64,000 nt of DNA, from assembly GCF_002561455.1 (NCBI RefSeq), contig NZ_NTUP01000013.1, positions 1 through 64,000 of the forward strand. The letters run 5' to 3'. Origin of the DNA: Bacillus sp. AFS015802 (lineage in GTDB: Bacteria > Bacillota > Bacilli > Bacillales > Bacillaceae_B). The first letter of the stretch is position 1; each line of letters opens with the position of its first letter. The position numbers were made by a program, and so were the translations under genes. This document shows, piece by piece, positions 26,780 to 35,649 of this stretch. Below the pieces are notes generated by a model that did not search any database, was not told the DNA's origin, and worked only from the letters and a program-made list of their open reading frames with translations.

Positions 26780-26952
26780 ATTGCTTGATAGGCTGCCTGA
26801 TACTTTCCACCATCCGCCACTTCCGAATGATACAGCGCTTTAAGGGCGAACGTTCTCTCTAAATTCATCTCTTCCATCAATACCTTCAGTCGTGCCTGCA
26901 ATTCCTTATTATCCCTGACTAAAAGTTTCATTTGTGATTTCATATATCTCAT
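26761..26952 (-). CDS. Small hypothetical coiled-coil protein (63 aa)
   Basis: A 63-residue basic-acidic helical protein (RDNKELQARLKVLMEEMNLE looks like a coiled coil). I do not recognise a family. A terminator placed exactly at its stop codon and GAGGA 11 bases before the first ATG support a real gene. A second ATG three codons in is possible. Confidence 0.55.
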   Translation of the reverse strand: MRYMKSQMKLLVRDNKELQARLKVLMEEMNLERTFALKALYHSEVADGGKYQAAYQAMDLPKE

Positions 26953-27089
26953 AAGGCTTTCATTCCTCTTTTCTTGTTGAACAATTCATCAAGTATAACA
27001 CTGATGGTGCCGGTACTGAAGGTATTTATTATGGTACACCCTGTTCAATCTTTCACAGCATACCCATTGGCAAGAACTATCCGCTATTT

Positions 27090-27374
27090 CTATTCCATGA
27101 ACAACCCGGTCACGATGATCCCTACCCCATTCAATGCAAAAAAAATACCATAAATCATCATGATCATTCCCGTTCCAAACCCATAAGGATCGAATGGGCT
27201 TACGGATAAACCAGTCAAGATAAATACCGCGGGTGTGAGCACTACACATACGAAGCCAGACCAAATTCTCTTCTTTTTATTCTTTCCTGAAAGCTTCACT
27301 ACCGTAAAATTGGTTAAAGCTAATATCGTCATAATGATGATCAACAACAGAAACAAAACGCCCCAATCAGACAA
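27090..27374 (-). CDS. Small membrane protein, unknown (94 aa)
   Basis: A 94-residue protein with three predicted membrane helices and a basic loop (SGKNKKKRIWSG). Start TTG at 27374, seven bases after AAGGAGG. It follows the other small membrane gene by 21 bases, so the pair is probably co-transcribed. No family recognised. Confidence 0.6.
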   Translation of the reverse strand: MSDWGVLFLLLIIIMTILALTNFTVVKLSGKNKKKRIWSGFVCVVLTPAVFILTGLSVSPFDPYGFGTGMIMMIYGIFFALNGVGIIVTGLFME

Positions 27375-27395
27375 AAAGAGCCCTCCTTATTTTCT

Positions 27396-27830
27396 CTAAA
27401 TATACGCAATCCAGAATGAAATCCCCCAGCTAAAAGCGAGAAACAACAGACTCGCAATCAAATATGGACTTTTATTCGAAGTGCTTGCTGATTCATAATC
27501 ATGCTTAAATTGGTTATTCGTAATAAACTTAGCGACGGTTCCTGCCTGATTGATTTGTGCTTTCTTCGAAATATTGGTGATCCATCCCAGTCCAAAAAAG
27601 CAGAGACTGGAAATGAAAGCCGTATCCATTAAGCTCCATTCTTTCAATAAGCTGACCATCACAGTAGAGCCCGTCATCAGCGAAAACAGGATCAATATGA
27701 TCGTCAAGGACAGGAACCTGGAAGGAATAATCTTTTCCAGTTGTTTACTGAATTGATCAATAAAAAATGCCAAACCGGTTCCTATTATCAAGATGACAAT
27801 CGTTAATAATAAATTGAAGTAATAACTCAA
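27396..27830 (-). CDS. Membrane protein, unknown (144 aa)
   Basis: A 144-residue protein with about four membrane helices and a central cytoplasmic stretch (SKKAQINQAGTVAKFITNNQ). The TTG at 27830 has GGAGG nine bases upstream, while the in-frame ATG at 27851 lies before that site, so TTG is preferred. First gene of a likely two-gene operon. Function unknown. Confidence 0.6.
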   Translation of the reverse strand: MSYYFNLLLTIVILIIGTGLAFFIDQFSKQLEKIIPSRFLSLTIILILFSLMTGSTVMVSLLKEWSLMDTAFISSLCFFGLGWITNISKKAQINQAGTVAKFITNNQFKHDYESASTSNKSPYLIASLLFLAFSWGISFWIAYI

Positions 27831-27943
27831 ACTCGGGCTGCCTCCATTCATCGACTATTCATCTCGTTTGTAGGATAATGGCAAAAAGCGAGTACCTATT
27901 CAGGGGATCTGTTCAAGCACCACCTTCTTTTGCCATCCTTCGA

Positions 27944-28006
27944 ACCAAAAAAATCCTTTCTGTTTCGTCTTTTCTACTAAATACGAAAAAACAAACAGAA
28001 AGGTTT
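27944..28006 (-). terminator. Intrinsic terminator after the flavoprotein gene
   Basis: CCTTTCTGTTT pairs with AAACAGAAAGG across a partly self-complementary loop and is followed by ATTTTTTT on the minus strand. Confidence 0.75.
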
Positions 28007-28041
28007 CAAATTATCCCAAAATGATTATTATTTGGAAATTC

Positions 28042-29391
28042 CTATCTTGCCAGGTGTTTCCCCAAATAAATGCCACTTGCCGCTGCCTGCGATAAGGAAT
28101 GGGTTTCTCCTGAGCAGTCTCCTGTCAAGTACAAATTGGAGACATTTGTCTCAAAGTACCGGTCCGTTTCTAACTTAGGCTCATAAAATTTCGCATCCAA
28201 ACCGTACAATAGTGTGTCTGGGTGCATCGAATCACCAATAAGCCTTTCCACTGAGGCTAAAAACTCCTCAAGGGCCATCCCATACAATTCAGGAACCTCT
28301 TCCCGAACATTTCCGCATTCCGCGTTAAGGGACGGACCTACCAGATTTCCTTCCAACGTTTCAGTGTTCCTATGTAATTTGAAATCTTCCAATCTCTGTA
28401 CGACAATCCGCTCCCGACCTTGATTAATCCCTCCTATGATATCCACTGCATAGTCCATCGCTTCATCATGGGATTGAAAATAGCGTGGTACGAACAAGCT
28501 GAAGTTCAGATTCGCACTTGGTGTATCTTCTTCACGGGCATTCTGTCCGTCCGGCATCACCACTCCATGCTGGTGTTTCCTTATGATCCTCCCCCGTGGA
28601 TTCATACAATAGGTGGTCGCACTGAATGAATCCCTTTCGATCTTAAGCTTGGTTTCAAATGTATCCTGTAAGATCGATTGAAGCTGATCACCCTTCATTT
28701 CCACTCGAATCCCCATATCCAGCCTTGTCTTTCCCGGATAAAGCCCAAGTGATCCAGCTTGTTCTTTCAGCCACTTGCTTCCACTCATTCCGGTACCGAT
28801 CACTAATTTTTCTGTAGTAAACTCACCTTTAGTGGATTTTAAGTGAAAGCCCGCCTCGTCTTTAGAAATGGTCTCGACACGGGTTTCAAAACTGAATGTA
28901 ACACGATTTTTCAGCACCTCATACATCTTATGAAAAATGTCACTTGCCAGGCGTGTTCCTAAATGCCGGACCTTCGTTGAAAGAACCTTCACATCCACCT
29001 CAGCCGCTCTACTTGAAAGCGTCTCATTTCTAGTACTATAAGAAGGGATGATGTCACCGCCAAATTCACAGAGGATACGGTCTACTTCAATCATCAATTC
29101 AAGTGTGGTTTGCTGTCCGATTTTCCTGCCAAGTTCCCCGCCGAAATCATTCGTATAATTAAATTTCCCCTCGGATTTCCCAAGGCCAGCAAACCCAATG
29201 TACTTACTGCACAGCCCTTCACACGTACACTCTCCTCCCTCATCCAAACCACATGTACGTTCGCTCAGTTTCTTGCCAAGATCAATCATGTGGATCGAAG
29301 CATATTCATTGTGCTTCATCAATGTATAAGCGAGAAACACACTGCTTACGCCTGCTCCGATAATGGTGATGTCGTGATGATTCGATTGCAT
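28042..29391 (-). CDS. FAD-dependent oxidoreductase (COG2509-like)
   Basis: A 449-residue flavoprotein. The N-terminal dinucleotide motif is ITIIGAGVSSVFLAY (residues 9-23). A Cys-rich stretch, CGLDEGGECTCEGLCSKY, follows the first fold. The C-terminal FAD motif is NLYLTGDCSGETHSLSQAAA. This layout matches the uncharacterised FAD-dependent dehydrogenase group COG2509. The cysteines could bind a metal or cluster (inference). AGAAAGGAG precedes the ATG. The DUF2785 gene lies 16 bases upstream in the same direction. Confidence 0.82.
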   Translation of the reverse strand: MQSNHHDITIIGAGVSSVFLAYTLMKHNEYASIHMIDLGKKLSERTCGLDEGGECTCEGLCSKYIGFAGLGKSEGKFNYTNDFGGELGRKIGQQTTLELMIEVDRILCEFGGDIIPSYSTRNETLSSRAAEVDVKVLSTKVRHLGTRLASDIFHKMYEVLKNRVTFSFETRVETISKDEAGFHLKSTKGEFTTEKLVIGTGMSGSKWLKEQAGSLGLYPGKTRLDMGIRVEMKGDQLQSILQDTFETKLKIERDSFSATTYCMNPRGRIIRKHQHGVVMPDGQNAREEDTPSANLNFSLFVPRYFQSHDEAMDYAVDIIGGINQGRERIVVQRLEDFKLHRNTETLEGNLVGPSLNAECGNVREEVPELYGMALEEFLASVERLIGDSMHPDTLLYGLDAKFYEPKLETDRYFETNVSNLYLTGDCSGETHSLSQAAASGIYLGKHLAR

Positions 29392-29407
29392 TCTCCCCTC
29401 TCCTTTC

Positions 29408-30256
29408 TTAGTTATAATTGTGGTTGTGCCACTTTTCCAGCACAGTTTCGATATGATCTCTCACTTTGATTCCTGCCCCCTGCCACTTCAGGCGGAAGTA
29501 ACAGGTCTTAAAGAAATTTTCGATGTTCATTTTCTTCCTATAGAAAAGATAGGAATAGCCTTCTTCCTTGAAATGTTTATTTACCAGCTCCGACAACTCT
29601 TTTATCCATACGAATAGAGATTCAGCATTCATTTCTTTTTCAAGGAGTGCTTCAATGGCAAAAAATAGTCGACCATCCTCCTCGTCCATATAAGCACCAT
29701 CTTTCAATAAACACCCTTTTATTACATTCAGACAACGTTGATGAAGCTCACTAGGAAAAGCAGGATGACGGATCCCTTCCACCAAATAATCCGCTCCGTG
29801 TGCAATGCTATGCGCCCATCCTTTTCCGTCTACATAGCCACGCGTATCTTCTTCAGCTTCTAAGTAAAGAAAACTAGCTTCGATTGCTTTATGAACCTTG
29901 TCAGCAGACAAAAAAGGCTGAGCACGATCTTTATTTAGAAGTACCGCTAGGACTAATGATGAAAATGCCCGGGTGAAAACCGAATCATCCTCCCTTTTTC
30001 CGATGCCAAAAAACAAATGATGTTCATCCATACAAGTATCGAGAAGAAATGACATTTGTTCTGATGATAAATAGTTTCCTTCCATGAATCTGTAAAAATT
30101 TGTATAGATTAATTGATCTCTAAGTTCTCCATCGGTCGAACCAATATGGATGATCATTTCATTTAAAAGCTGATCCAAATCCATACCTTTCAATGAATCA
30201 GGATGATTAAAATCAATCTTTCTTAATTTCTCTTTCAATAGACTTTCTGTATACAT
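29408..30256 (-). CDS. DUF2785 domain protein
   Basis: A 282-residue soluble helical protein matching DUF2785, with the recognisable segment WAHSIAHGADYLVEGIRHPA. Function is unknown. The ATG at 30256 has GAGGAG nine bases upstream; the frame is open to 30301 but without a ribosome binding site there. Probably co-transcribed with the flavoprotein gene. Confidence 0.75.
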   Translation of the reverse strand: MYTESLLKEKLRKIDFNHPDSLKGMDLDQLLNEMIIHIGSTDGELRDQLIYTNFYRFMEGNYLSSEQMSFLLDTCMDEHHLFFGIGKREDDSVFTRAFSSLVLAVLLNKDRAQPFLSADKVHKAIEASFLYLEAEEDTRGYVDGKGWAHSIAHGADYLVEGIRHPAFPSELHQRCLNVIKGCLLKDGAYMDEEDGRLFFAIEALLEKEMNAESLFVWIKELSELVNKHFKEEGYSYLFYRKKMNIENFFKTCYFRLKWQGAGIKVRDHIETVLEKWHNHNYN

Positions 30257-30311
30257 ATAGGCATTCTCCTCACCAAAAGGTTTCCATTTCCATCCTATCA
30301 TATATAACGGC

Positions 30312-30327
30312 TTGAGGTCCGTCCCTC
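30312..30327. repeat. Solo arm of the GAGGGACGGACCTC repeat family
   Basis: TTGAGGTCCGTCCCTC matches one arm of the paired elements at 40512, 42446 and 61930. No partner arm is visible within 150 bp. It directly abuts, and shares a base with, the stop codon of the MFS gene. Confidence 0.7.
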
Positions 30328-31553
30328 TACTTATCTTTCAAACTGTGATGAAGATAGGGGATGGAGGCGAGTGTGGAAATGGTTCCAGCCAGCATGATGG
30401 TCAGGTTCGTTCCAATGGCCTCGGCCAGTACTCCTGCGAGGAATGCTGCGAGGGGCATGAATACCCATGTCATGAGGCGGCTTGTGGCCTGGACCCTTCC
30501 CAATAAGTGATCGGGTGTCAACGTTTGCCGGATCGTGATGATGCAGGGACTCATCATCGAAGCACAGAAGGTTCCGACTGCATTCATGATCACAAGAGCG
30601 AAATATGAGTCCAGCATACCGAAGCACAAAATGGAAAGCCCTCCGATGACTGATGAGGTGAACAGGATCCCACGATACGAAAACCGTTTTCGAAGGAGGG
30701 ATGAGGCTACCGCACCTGCTATGGCACCTACTCCACCCATTGAGAGTAACCATCCAATCATGACCGTATTTAGTTGAACGGAATCTTTTAGATGAAAGAC
30801 CAATAAGGTAAGGAATAATGTCGTTCCGAATACAGAAGAGACCATGGCCAGATTGGTGTAAAGGATCGGCTTGGTCTTTGCAACAAACTCAAATCCTTCC
30901 CGGATCTCACCCCAAATGGAATACGTTGAGGGAATTCTCTCCTTCACCTTCATCCGAAGACTCGCAATGGCAAGAAATGATACAAGGAAGCTGATGCTGT
31001 TTATCAACAGGGCAAATCCGGGGTTGCAAAAGGAAATGATCAACCCTCCTAAACCGGGTGCTAAAAAAACTGCTAAGTTGAATATCCCCGAATTCAGTGA
31101 ATTCACAGCCTGAAGGTCTTCTCTCCTCACCAGGCCAGGCACTGAAGCAAATTGAGAAGTATTATAGATTTGGCTTAATGCTCCGATACCAAACACAACG
31201 GGATATACCATCCACATCTCCAGGGCACCCATGATAAATAGAATCCCGATCATCCCGACAAGTATACAACGTCCTAAATCGCATAATAGGAGAAGGCGCT
31301 TCCGGTTAAATTGATCAGACAAAATACCCGCAAAGGGCTGCAATAGAATCGGCAGCCGCTCAAGAGCTGCTACAATCCCCATACTGACTGGTGATCCCGT
31401 GATGGATAACACCATGAGTGGAATCGCAATTAAATAGATTTGATCCCCGAAAAAAGAAACCAGATTCCCACCCATAAACCTGAAAACAGAATAGTTTTTC
31501 TTTAAGGGCGGGAATTCATCCAATTGATTTAACTTGACCGCACGCTCTCCCAT
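30327..31553 (-). CDS. MFS transporter (12 helices), ArsR-linked
   Basis: A 408-residue major facilitator protein of the enterobactin-exporter/YfiS-like MFS_3 type (FMGGNLVSFFGDQIYLIAIP, AGILSDQFNRKRLLLLCDLG). I start it at ATG 31553, six bases after AGGGGG, rather than the ATG six bases earlier. It lies 16 bases downstream of an ArsR-type regulator gene, so it is probably the regulated drug or metabolite exporter of that pair. Confidence 0.82.
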   Translation of the reverse strand: MGERAVKLNQLDEFPPLKKNYSVFRFMGGNLVSFFGDQIYLIAIPLMVLSITGSPVSMGIVAALERLPILLQPFAGILSDQFNRKRLLLLCDLGRCILVGMIGILFIMGALEMWMVYPVVFGIGALSQIYNTSQFASVPGLVRREDLQAVNSLNSGIFNLAVFLAPGLGGLIISFCNPGFALLINSISFLVSFLAIASLRMKVKERIPSTYSIWGEIREGFEFVAKTKPILYTNLAMVSSVFGTTLFLTLLVFHLKDSVQLNTVMIGWLLSMGGVGAIAGAVASSLLRKRFSYRGILFTSSVIGGLSILCFGMLDSYFALVIMNAVGTFCASMMSPCIITIRQTLTPDHLLGRVQATSRLMTWVFMPLAAFLAGVLAEAIGTNLTIMLAGTISTLASIPYLHHSLKDK

Positions 31554-31569
31554 GTACATCCCCCTTTTA

Positions 31570-32613
31570 CTAATCAGTTAAATACTGCATCAGTTCATTC
31601 GATAATGATTGAACAGCATTCTCTTTCAAGCGATACTTACCATCTCCTGTTTCCACAAGCCTTGCGGACCTGAGAATTTTCAAATGGTGATGGACGGTGG
31701 ATTTCCCCATGTTCAGCTCATTCGTGATTTCCTGGAGTGTACGCTCTGAGCCCTTCAGCAATTTCACCATTCGGAGGCGCGCTTCATCACCAAGGGCTTT
31801 ATGCTTCTGAACCAGAAAGTTACTTGGCATGTATTTATCATCCGGATAGATGCTTTCGTTGGCTACAGGGTAATAAAACACCTTTACTCCTTCCACATCC
31901 CCTTCCACGTTCCAAGGGCGGTAAATGGACTGGGGGATCAACAGAACTGTATGCACACTCGGCTCGGGAAGATATGTGATACCGCCTGTCGCCCATTCCA
32001 CCATGGCCTCTGGCTTCAGATTTCTTCTCATCTTCTCCTTGGATTGTTTATCCCTTTTCAGTATTTGAGAAAGATTCTCTTGCTCCGGAACGATCACCTC
32101 TTCATACCACAGAGTCATGACCCTCTTCAGGTGATCACGAAGATCGCGAACATTTGTAGTGCAAATAAACTCAATATAATCGGGAAAATACGGGTTATCC
32201 TCTGTATACTTCTTCAATTTGTTTCGTGATGACACATCTCCCTTTGAAGCAAGTATTCGAAGGTCTTGAAATTTGAGTCCTATGTATGGAATGCAGATGA
32301 ATCTGAGTTTTTCATCGTCCAACTCATCCAGAAACGTGATAAATTCAGATAAATCCTGGAATTCTTTTTGATGCAACAAAAGGAGCAGGGATTTCCACGT
32401 ATTATTCTTTTCAATCAATTTCAAGTCCACTATCAAGGGTTCAGATAAAGATTTTTTCAGCCTGTCCCATGATTCTTTTGATTTTTCCAACGTGTCAATA
32501 AGCCTTGAATTCGTGATTGCAGCAATACCTAACGCGCATTCCCATAGAAGAGAAGCCTCGATCCTCACCTCATACGTCTCTCTTTTTCGACTGATCATAT
32601 GGAGCACATCCAT
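31570..32613 (-). CDS. ArsR-type winged-helix regulator with large N-terminal domain
   Basis: A 347-residue regulator. The helical N-terminal part (about 1-250) resembles DUF5937-type sensor domains. The ArsR/HTH_20 winged helix is at the C-terminus (about 270-340; LGDEARLRMVKLLKGSERTL, NMGKSTVHHHLKILRSA). No metal-binding CxC motif is visible. AGAGGTG precedes the ATG. It heads an operon with the MFS gene, and a palindrome overlaps its promoter. Confidence 0.78.
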   Translation of the reverse strand: MDVLHMISRKRETYEVRIEASLLWECALGIAAITNSRLIDTLEKSKESWDRLKKSLSEPLIVDLKLIEKNNTWKSLLLLLHQKEFQDLSEFITFLDELDDEKLRFICIPYIGLKFQDLRILASKGDVSSRNKLKKYTEDNPYFPDYIEFICTTNVRDLRDHLKRVMTLWYEEVIVPEQENLSQILKRDKQSKEKMRRNLKPEAMVEWATGGITYLPEPSVHTVLLIPQSIYRPWNVEGDVEGVKVFYYPVANESIYPDDKYMPSNFLVQKHKALGDEARLRMVKLLKGSERTLQEITNELNMGKSTVHHHLKILRSARLVETGDGKYRLKENAVQSLSNELMQYLTD

Positions 32614-32653
32614 TTAGAAACACCTCTTTTCCAAAAATTTCTTCCTTACGTAT

Positions 32654-32682
32654 ATTCTATATTTATAGAATGTAAAATTCAA
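32654..32682 (-). promoter_or_regulatory. Promoter and palindromic operator of the ArsR-MFS operon
   Basis: Minus-strand TTGAAT (32677-32682), 17-bp spacer, TAGAAT (32654-32659). The palindrome ATTCTATA-TT-TATAGAAT (32654-32671) covers the -10 box. Confidence 0.65.
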
Positions 32683-32957
32683 TGATAATCGAAACTAAAT
32701 TTTTGTAAAGATGCTATTTTTTTTAAAAAAGTAATTCTCCATTCATTTTCTGATAAAAAAGGGCTAGAAACTGATGAATCCATTAGATTTGAAAAATAAA
32801 AGCGGATATATATGTACATATTCATAGAGAGTGTGGTGGTTCCCGATAGGAATTCGCGTCATTTCAGATAACCATTGCGTCATTATTTACTAGAATTGCG
32901 CCCTTTAACAAATTATGGAATCCATTCTCCCATCCCGCACCGCTTTCAACCTGCAAA
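32683..32957. other. Intergenic stretch without recognisable features
   Basis: AT-rich DNA between the ArsR promoter and the rlmN terminator. I see no supported open frame with a ribosome binding site, no convincing promoter and no strong hairpin. Confidence 0.5.
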
Positions 32958-32999
32958 ACAAAAAAGCACACAAATCCCATACCGGAATTCATGTGCTCC
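32958..32999 (-). terminator. Intrinsic terminator after rlmN
   Basis: GAGCACA/TGTGCTT stem with inner ATGAATT/AATTTG pairing, then TTTTTTG on the minus strand. Confidence 0.65.
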
Positions 33000-33009
33000 A
33001 TCAATAATA

Positions 33010-34080
33010 TTACGACTTAACTTTATCCTTCTTAATCTGCTTACTTCTCAACTGACCGCAGGCTGCATCGATGTCCGTCCCTTGTTCTACGCGGACTCCA
33101 CAGTTGATTCCGTGCTCAAGTAATGTACCGTAAAATTCCACGATCGCTTCTTTCGTACTTCTTTGATATTGGTTGTGTTCGTCAACGGGATTATAGGGAA
33201 TCAGGTTGACGTACGAAAGGTGACGCTTATTCTTGAGGAGTTTGGCCAGCTGAAGGGCCTCTTCCTTATGATCATTCACATCACTTAAGAGAATATACTC
33301 GAAGGTGATGCGACGATTGGTCTTTTCGAGATAATAATCAATCGCCGGCATGAGCTTCTCTAAAGGATACGCACGATTGATCTTCATGATCCTTGTACGC
33401 AATTCATTATTTGGCGCGTGCAGTGAAACGGCCAGGTTGATTTGAATATTTTCGTCAGCGAATTTGTAGATCTTATCTGCGAGACCACTTGTGGAAACGG
33501 TAATGTGACGCGCTCCGATGGAAAGACCTTTTTGGTCATTTACCACACGGAAGAAGTCCATCATATTATCATAGTTATCGAACGGCTCACCGATTCCCAT
33601 CACAACGATATGACTGACACGTTCTCCGTTCCCTGCTTCATCCAGATGGTGCTGCACATTCATGATCTGTTCCACAATTTCACCGCTGGATAAGTCGCGG
33701 TTCTTCTTCAATAGTCCACTTGCACAGAATGTACACCCGATGTTACAGCCTACCTGTGTTGTGACACAGACACTCAGGCCGTAGTTGAAACGCATCAAGA
33801 CGGTTTCAATCAGGTTTCCGTCTTCAAGCTTGAATAGGAATTTAATCGTACCATCCTTTGATTCCTGCTTGATTTCCTGAGTGAGCGTATGAAGATAGAA
33901 GTTTTCCTCTAGAAGCTGAACACAATCAGCGTTCAGGTTCTTCATATCGGCAAAGTTTGTCACTCTCTTTTTATATAACCAATCCCACACTTGAGCCGCG
34001 CGGAATTTCTTTTGTCCGTTTTCAACAAGCCAAGACGTCAGTTGATCTAATGTTAATCCATATATGGATTTCTTTTCCAT
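33010..34080 (-). CDS. rlmN: Dual-specificity RNA methyltransferase RlmN
   Basis: A 356-residue radical-SAM enzyme that methylates C2 of A2503 in 23S rRNA and A37 in some tRNAs. The cluster motif is [12 protein letters not shown] (CxxxCxxC, about residue 109). The SAM-binding segment is [14 protein letters not shown], and the C-terminal Cys of [19 protein letters not shown] is the methyl-carrying residue of the family. GAGGG precedes the ATG. Monocistronic. Confidence 0.95.
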   Translation of the reverse strand: MEKKSIYGLTLDQLTSWLVENGQKKFRAAQVWDWLYKKRVTNFADMKNLNADCVQLLEENFYLHTLTQEIKQESKDGTIKFLFKLEDGNLIETVLMRFNYGLSVCVTTQVGCNIGCTFCASGLLKKNRDLSSGEIVEQIMNVQHHLDEAGNGERVSHIVVMGIGEPFDNYDNMMDFFRVVNDQKGLSIGARHITVSTSGLADKIYKFADENIQINLAVSLHAPNNELRTRIMKINRAYPLEKLMPAIDYYLEKTNRRITFEYILLSDVNDHKEEALQLAKLLKNKRHLSYVNLIPYNPVDEHNQYQRSTKEAIVEFYGTLLEHGINCGVRVEQGTDIDAACGQLRSKQIKKDKVKS

Positions 34081-34192
34081 TTAAAACCCTCATTTCAAAA
34101 CTCTACAATTTTCTACTTATCTATACTACTTAAAGTATGGGAATGTTTCAAGGGATTTATAAGTGTTGAGAAGAATTGGAATTCCGTAATTT

Positions 34193-34238
34193 AGTATAAA
34201 AAGCACCAAAGTACGCCGGGTATTTGACCCGGCGCATG
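34193..34238 (-). terminator. Intrinsic terminator after the EF-G-binding protein gene
   Basis: CGCCGGGT/ACCCGGCG stem flanked by CACCA/TGGTG, then TTTTTATAC on the minus strand. Confidence 0.8.
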
Positions 34239-34241
34239 GTG

Positions 34242-34880
34242 TTAATGATTGATCCGGTGGATGAAATCATCCAATTTTTCTTTAGATCGCAGCTTTTCAT
34301 TACATTCACCACTGTCCTGACAAATATAATTCCCCTTCTTTATAAAGGTTCCCTGAGCAGAGGCTTTGGATTCGGACATGTAAAATCCGATGCTTCCAAA
34401 CGTATTGCAAATCGTGCAAATCCCTTTTTTACTGCTATTTTTAAACGTAGCTTTGAACCCTTTCAATTTCCCTTCGTATTCTGCGACAATATATTTTCTT
34501 TCCTGACCATAATCATTCCAGCCTAAATAGGAAATGTCCCTGAGATCAATCTCATCCAAAGCCGGGGTTTTCAGCTTTTTTACCTTAGGGAATAATTTCT
34601 TCACAGAGTGATCACTCACTGTTGGAAAGGGGATCACATATGGCTTTAACCCAACCAGAAAATCTTCTGCGTGTTCCGAGTCCCGGATATCCACAATCGG
34701 TTCAAGTACCGTTCTCTGTGTTGGGGAGAGCACTTCAAACAGATTGGTCACCTTATCTTGCACGAGGCCCTTCATGGCCTGTAGAACACCAAGGTCATTC
34801 ACGGTTGCATATCCATTGATCAGCACCTGTGTCTGATACGTAATGAAATTGTATTGATCATTCCGAATAAACGGCTCCAT
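34242..34880 (-). CDS. FusB/FusC-type elongation factor G-binding protein
   Basis: A 212-residue two-domain protein: an N-terminal helical bundle and a C-terminal treble-clef zinc domain (about 130-210; CTICNTFGSIGFYMSES followed by YICQDSGECN). Members bind EF-G and free it from ribosomes; plasmid FusB gives fusidic acid resistance, while chromosomal bacillar homologues are housekeeping or intrinsic-resistance proteins. The ATG at 34880 is 8 bases after AGGAG; the frame opens earlier at 34901. I give no symbol because specificity is unproven. Confidence 0.8.
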   Translation of the reverse strand: MEPFIRNDQYNFITYQTQVLINGYATVNDLGVLQAMKGLVQDKVTNLFEVLSPTQRTVLEPIVDIRDSEHAEDFLVGLKPYVIPFPTVSDHSVKKLFPKVKKLKTPALDEIDLRDISYLGWNDYGQERKYIVAEYEGKLKGFKATFKNSSKKGICTICNTFGSIGFYMSESKASAQGTFIKKGNYICQDSGECNEKLRSKEKLDDFIHRINH

Positions 34881-35028
34881 TCTAATCGCTCCTAGAAACA
34901 TTTGTTATATTACATCCTAAATTCTATGTTTAAATCGAGTCAAGCATCACGTTTAAGTGCCTTCCCTTATACTATATACCTCAGCACCCCATAAGCATAT
35001 GTAGAGTTTCATTTAGAATTGATCCTTA

Positions 35029-35066
35029 CACAGAAAAAAAAAGCACTGATAGATCTCAGCGCTTTT
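35029..35066 (-). terminator. Intrinsic terminator overlapping a gene end
   Basis: AAAAAGCGCTGA/TCAGTGCTTTTT hairpin, then a long T-run on the minus strand. The stop codon of the gene ending at 35056 is inside its stem. Confidence 0.75.
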
Positions 35067-35322
35067 TGTAAACGATTTTCTTGATTGTTTCACTTGAAAG
35101 GTAATATTCATCTGCCAGTTCATGAATCGTCTTTCCATGTAAGAAAGCTGCTTTGATTTCTGCATTTCGTTCATCAATGGCCCTTCTGCTACCGGAACGG
35201 CTGCCCCATTTTCGATACTCGGCTTTCGGTTTTGGTATATAGAGGGTTTCACCTTGAACGTATTTTTGGATCTCCCTTACCAACGATTGAGGTAACACAG
35301 CTTCCGCTTTCACATATTTCAT
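35056..35322 (-). CDS. CD3324-family small HTH protein
   Basis: An 88-residue basic protein beginning MKYVKAEAVLPQSLVREIQK and ending with an HTH-like segment, TIHELADEYYLSSETIKKIV. It matches the CD3324/Mor-like family of small putative regulators widespread in Firmicutes. Start ATG at 35322 with AAGGAG upstream. Its targets are unknown. The terminator overlaps the last codons. Confidence 0.75.
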   Translation of the reverse strand: MKYVKAEAVLPQSLVREIQKYVQGETLYIPKPKAEYRKWGSRSGSRRAIDERNAEIKAAFLHGKTIHELADEYYLSSETIKKIVYKKR

Positions 35323-35401
35323 TTCAGTCAGCTCCTTATTTTTGAATGAATCAGTCAATAAGGTGCAAAGCCGACTTACTAGAAATGTACTTTCATGGCG
35401 A

Positions 35402-35497
35402 TTAGATCAGGTACCGCCCCATGCAAAGTATCGCCTTTCTAATAATAGGCTTTGCATGAGACGCTCGGGACTCTGGCAAGATTGTCATCGTAGCCAA
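35402..35497 (-). CDS. Candidate 31-aa small protein with TTG start
   Basis: A 31-codon frame starting TTG GCT ACG ATG, seven bases after a perfect AAGGAGG (complement 35504-35511). The peptide begins MATMTILPESRASHAKPIIR and ends KAILCMGRYLI. It is basic with one Cys and resembles no family I know. Its coding DNA contains an inverted repeat CATGCAAA/TTTGCATG (35420-35458), so part of it could instead be a regulatory hairpin. Support is only the ribosome binding site. Confidence 0.4.
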   Translation of the reverse strand: MATMTILPESRASHAKPIIRKAILCMGRYLI

Positions 35498-35649
35498 GTC
35501 ACCACCTCCTTCAAATCATTTTCTTCTATTATAAAATAAATCACCTTTTTTTTCACTTTACTTTTCAGCGTTACCATTTAAATAAAAAGCAGTTGAACAT
35601 ATGTAGAATATGGTATAATCTTCTAAATACTACAAAGGAGTCGGTTCCC

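Noticed and set aside
26989..27264. 91-codon minus-strand frame overlapping the 94-aa membrane protein
   Set aside because: Cys/His/Trp-rich composition typical of an off-frame reading; the overlapping frame has the hydrophobic helices and ribosome binding site.
35342..35539. 65-codon plus-strand frame opposite the TTG-start small gene
   Set aside because: No ribosome binding site; composition looks random.
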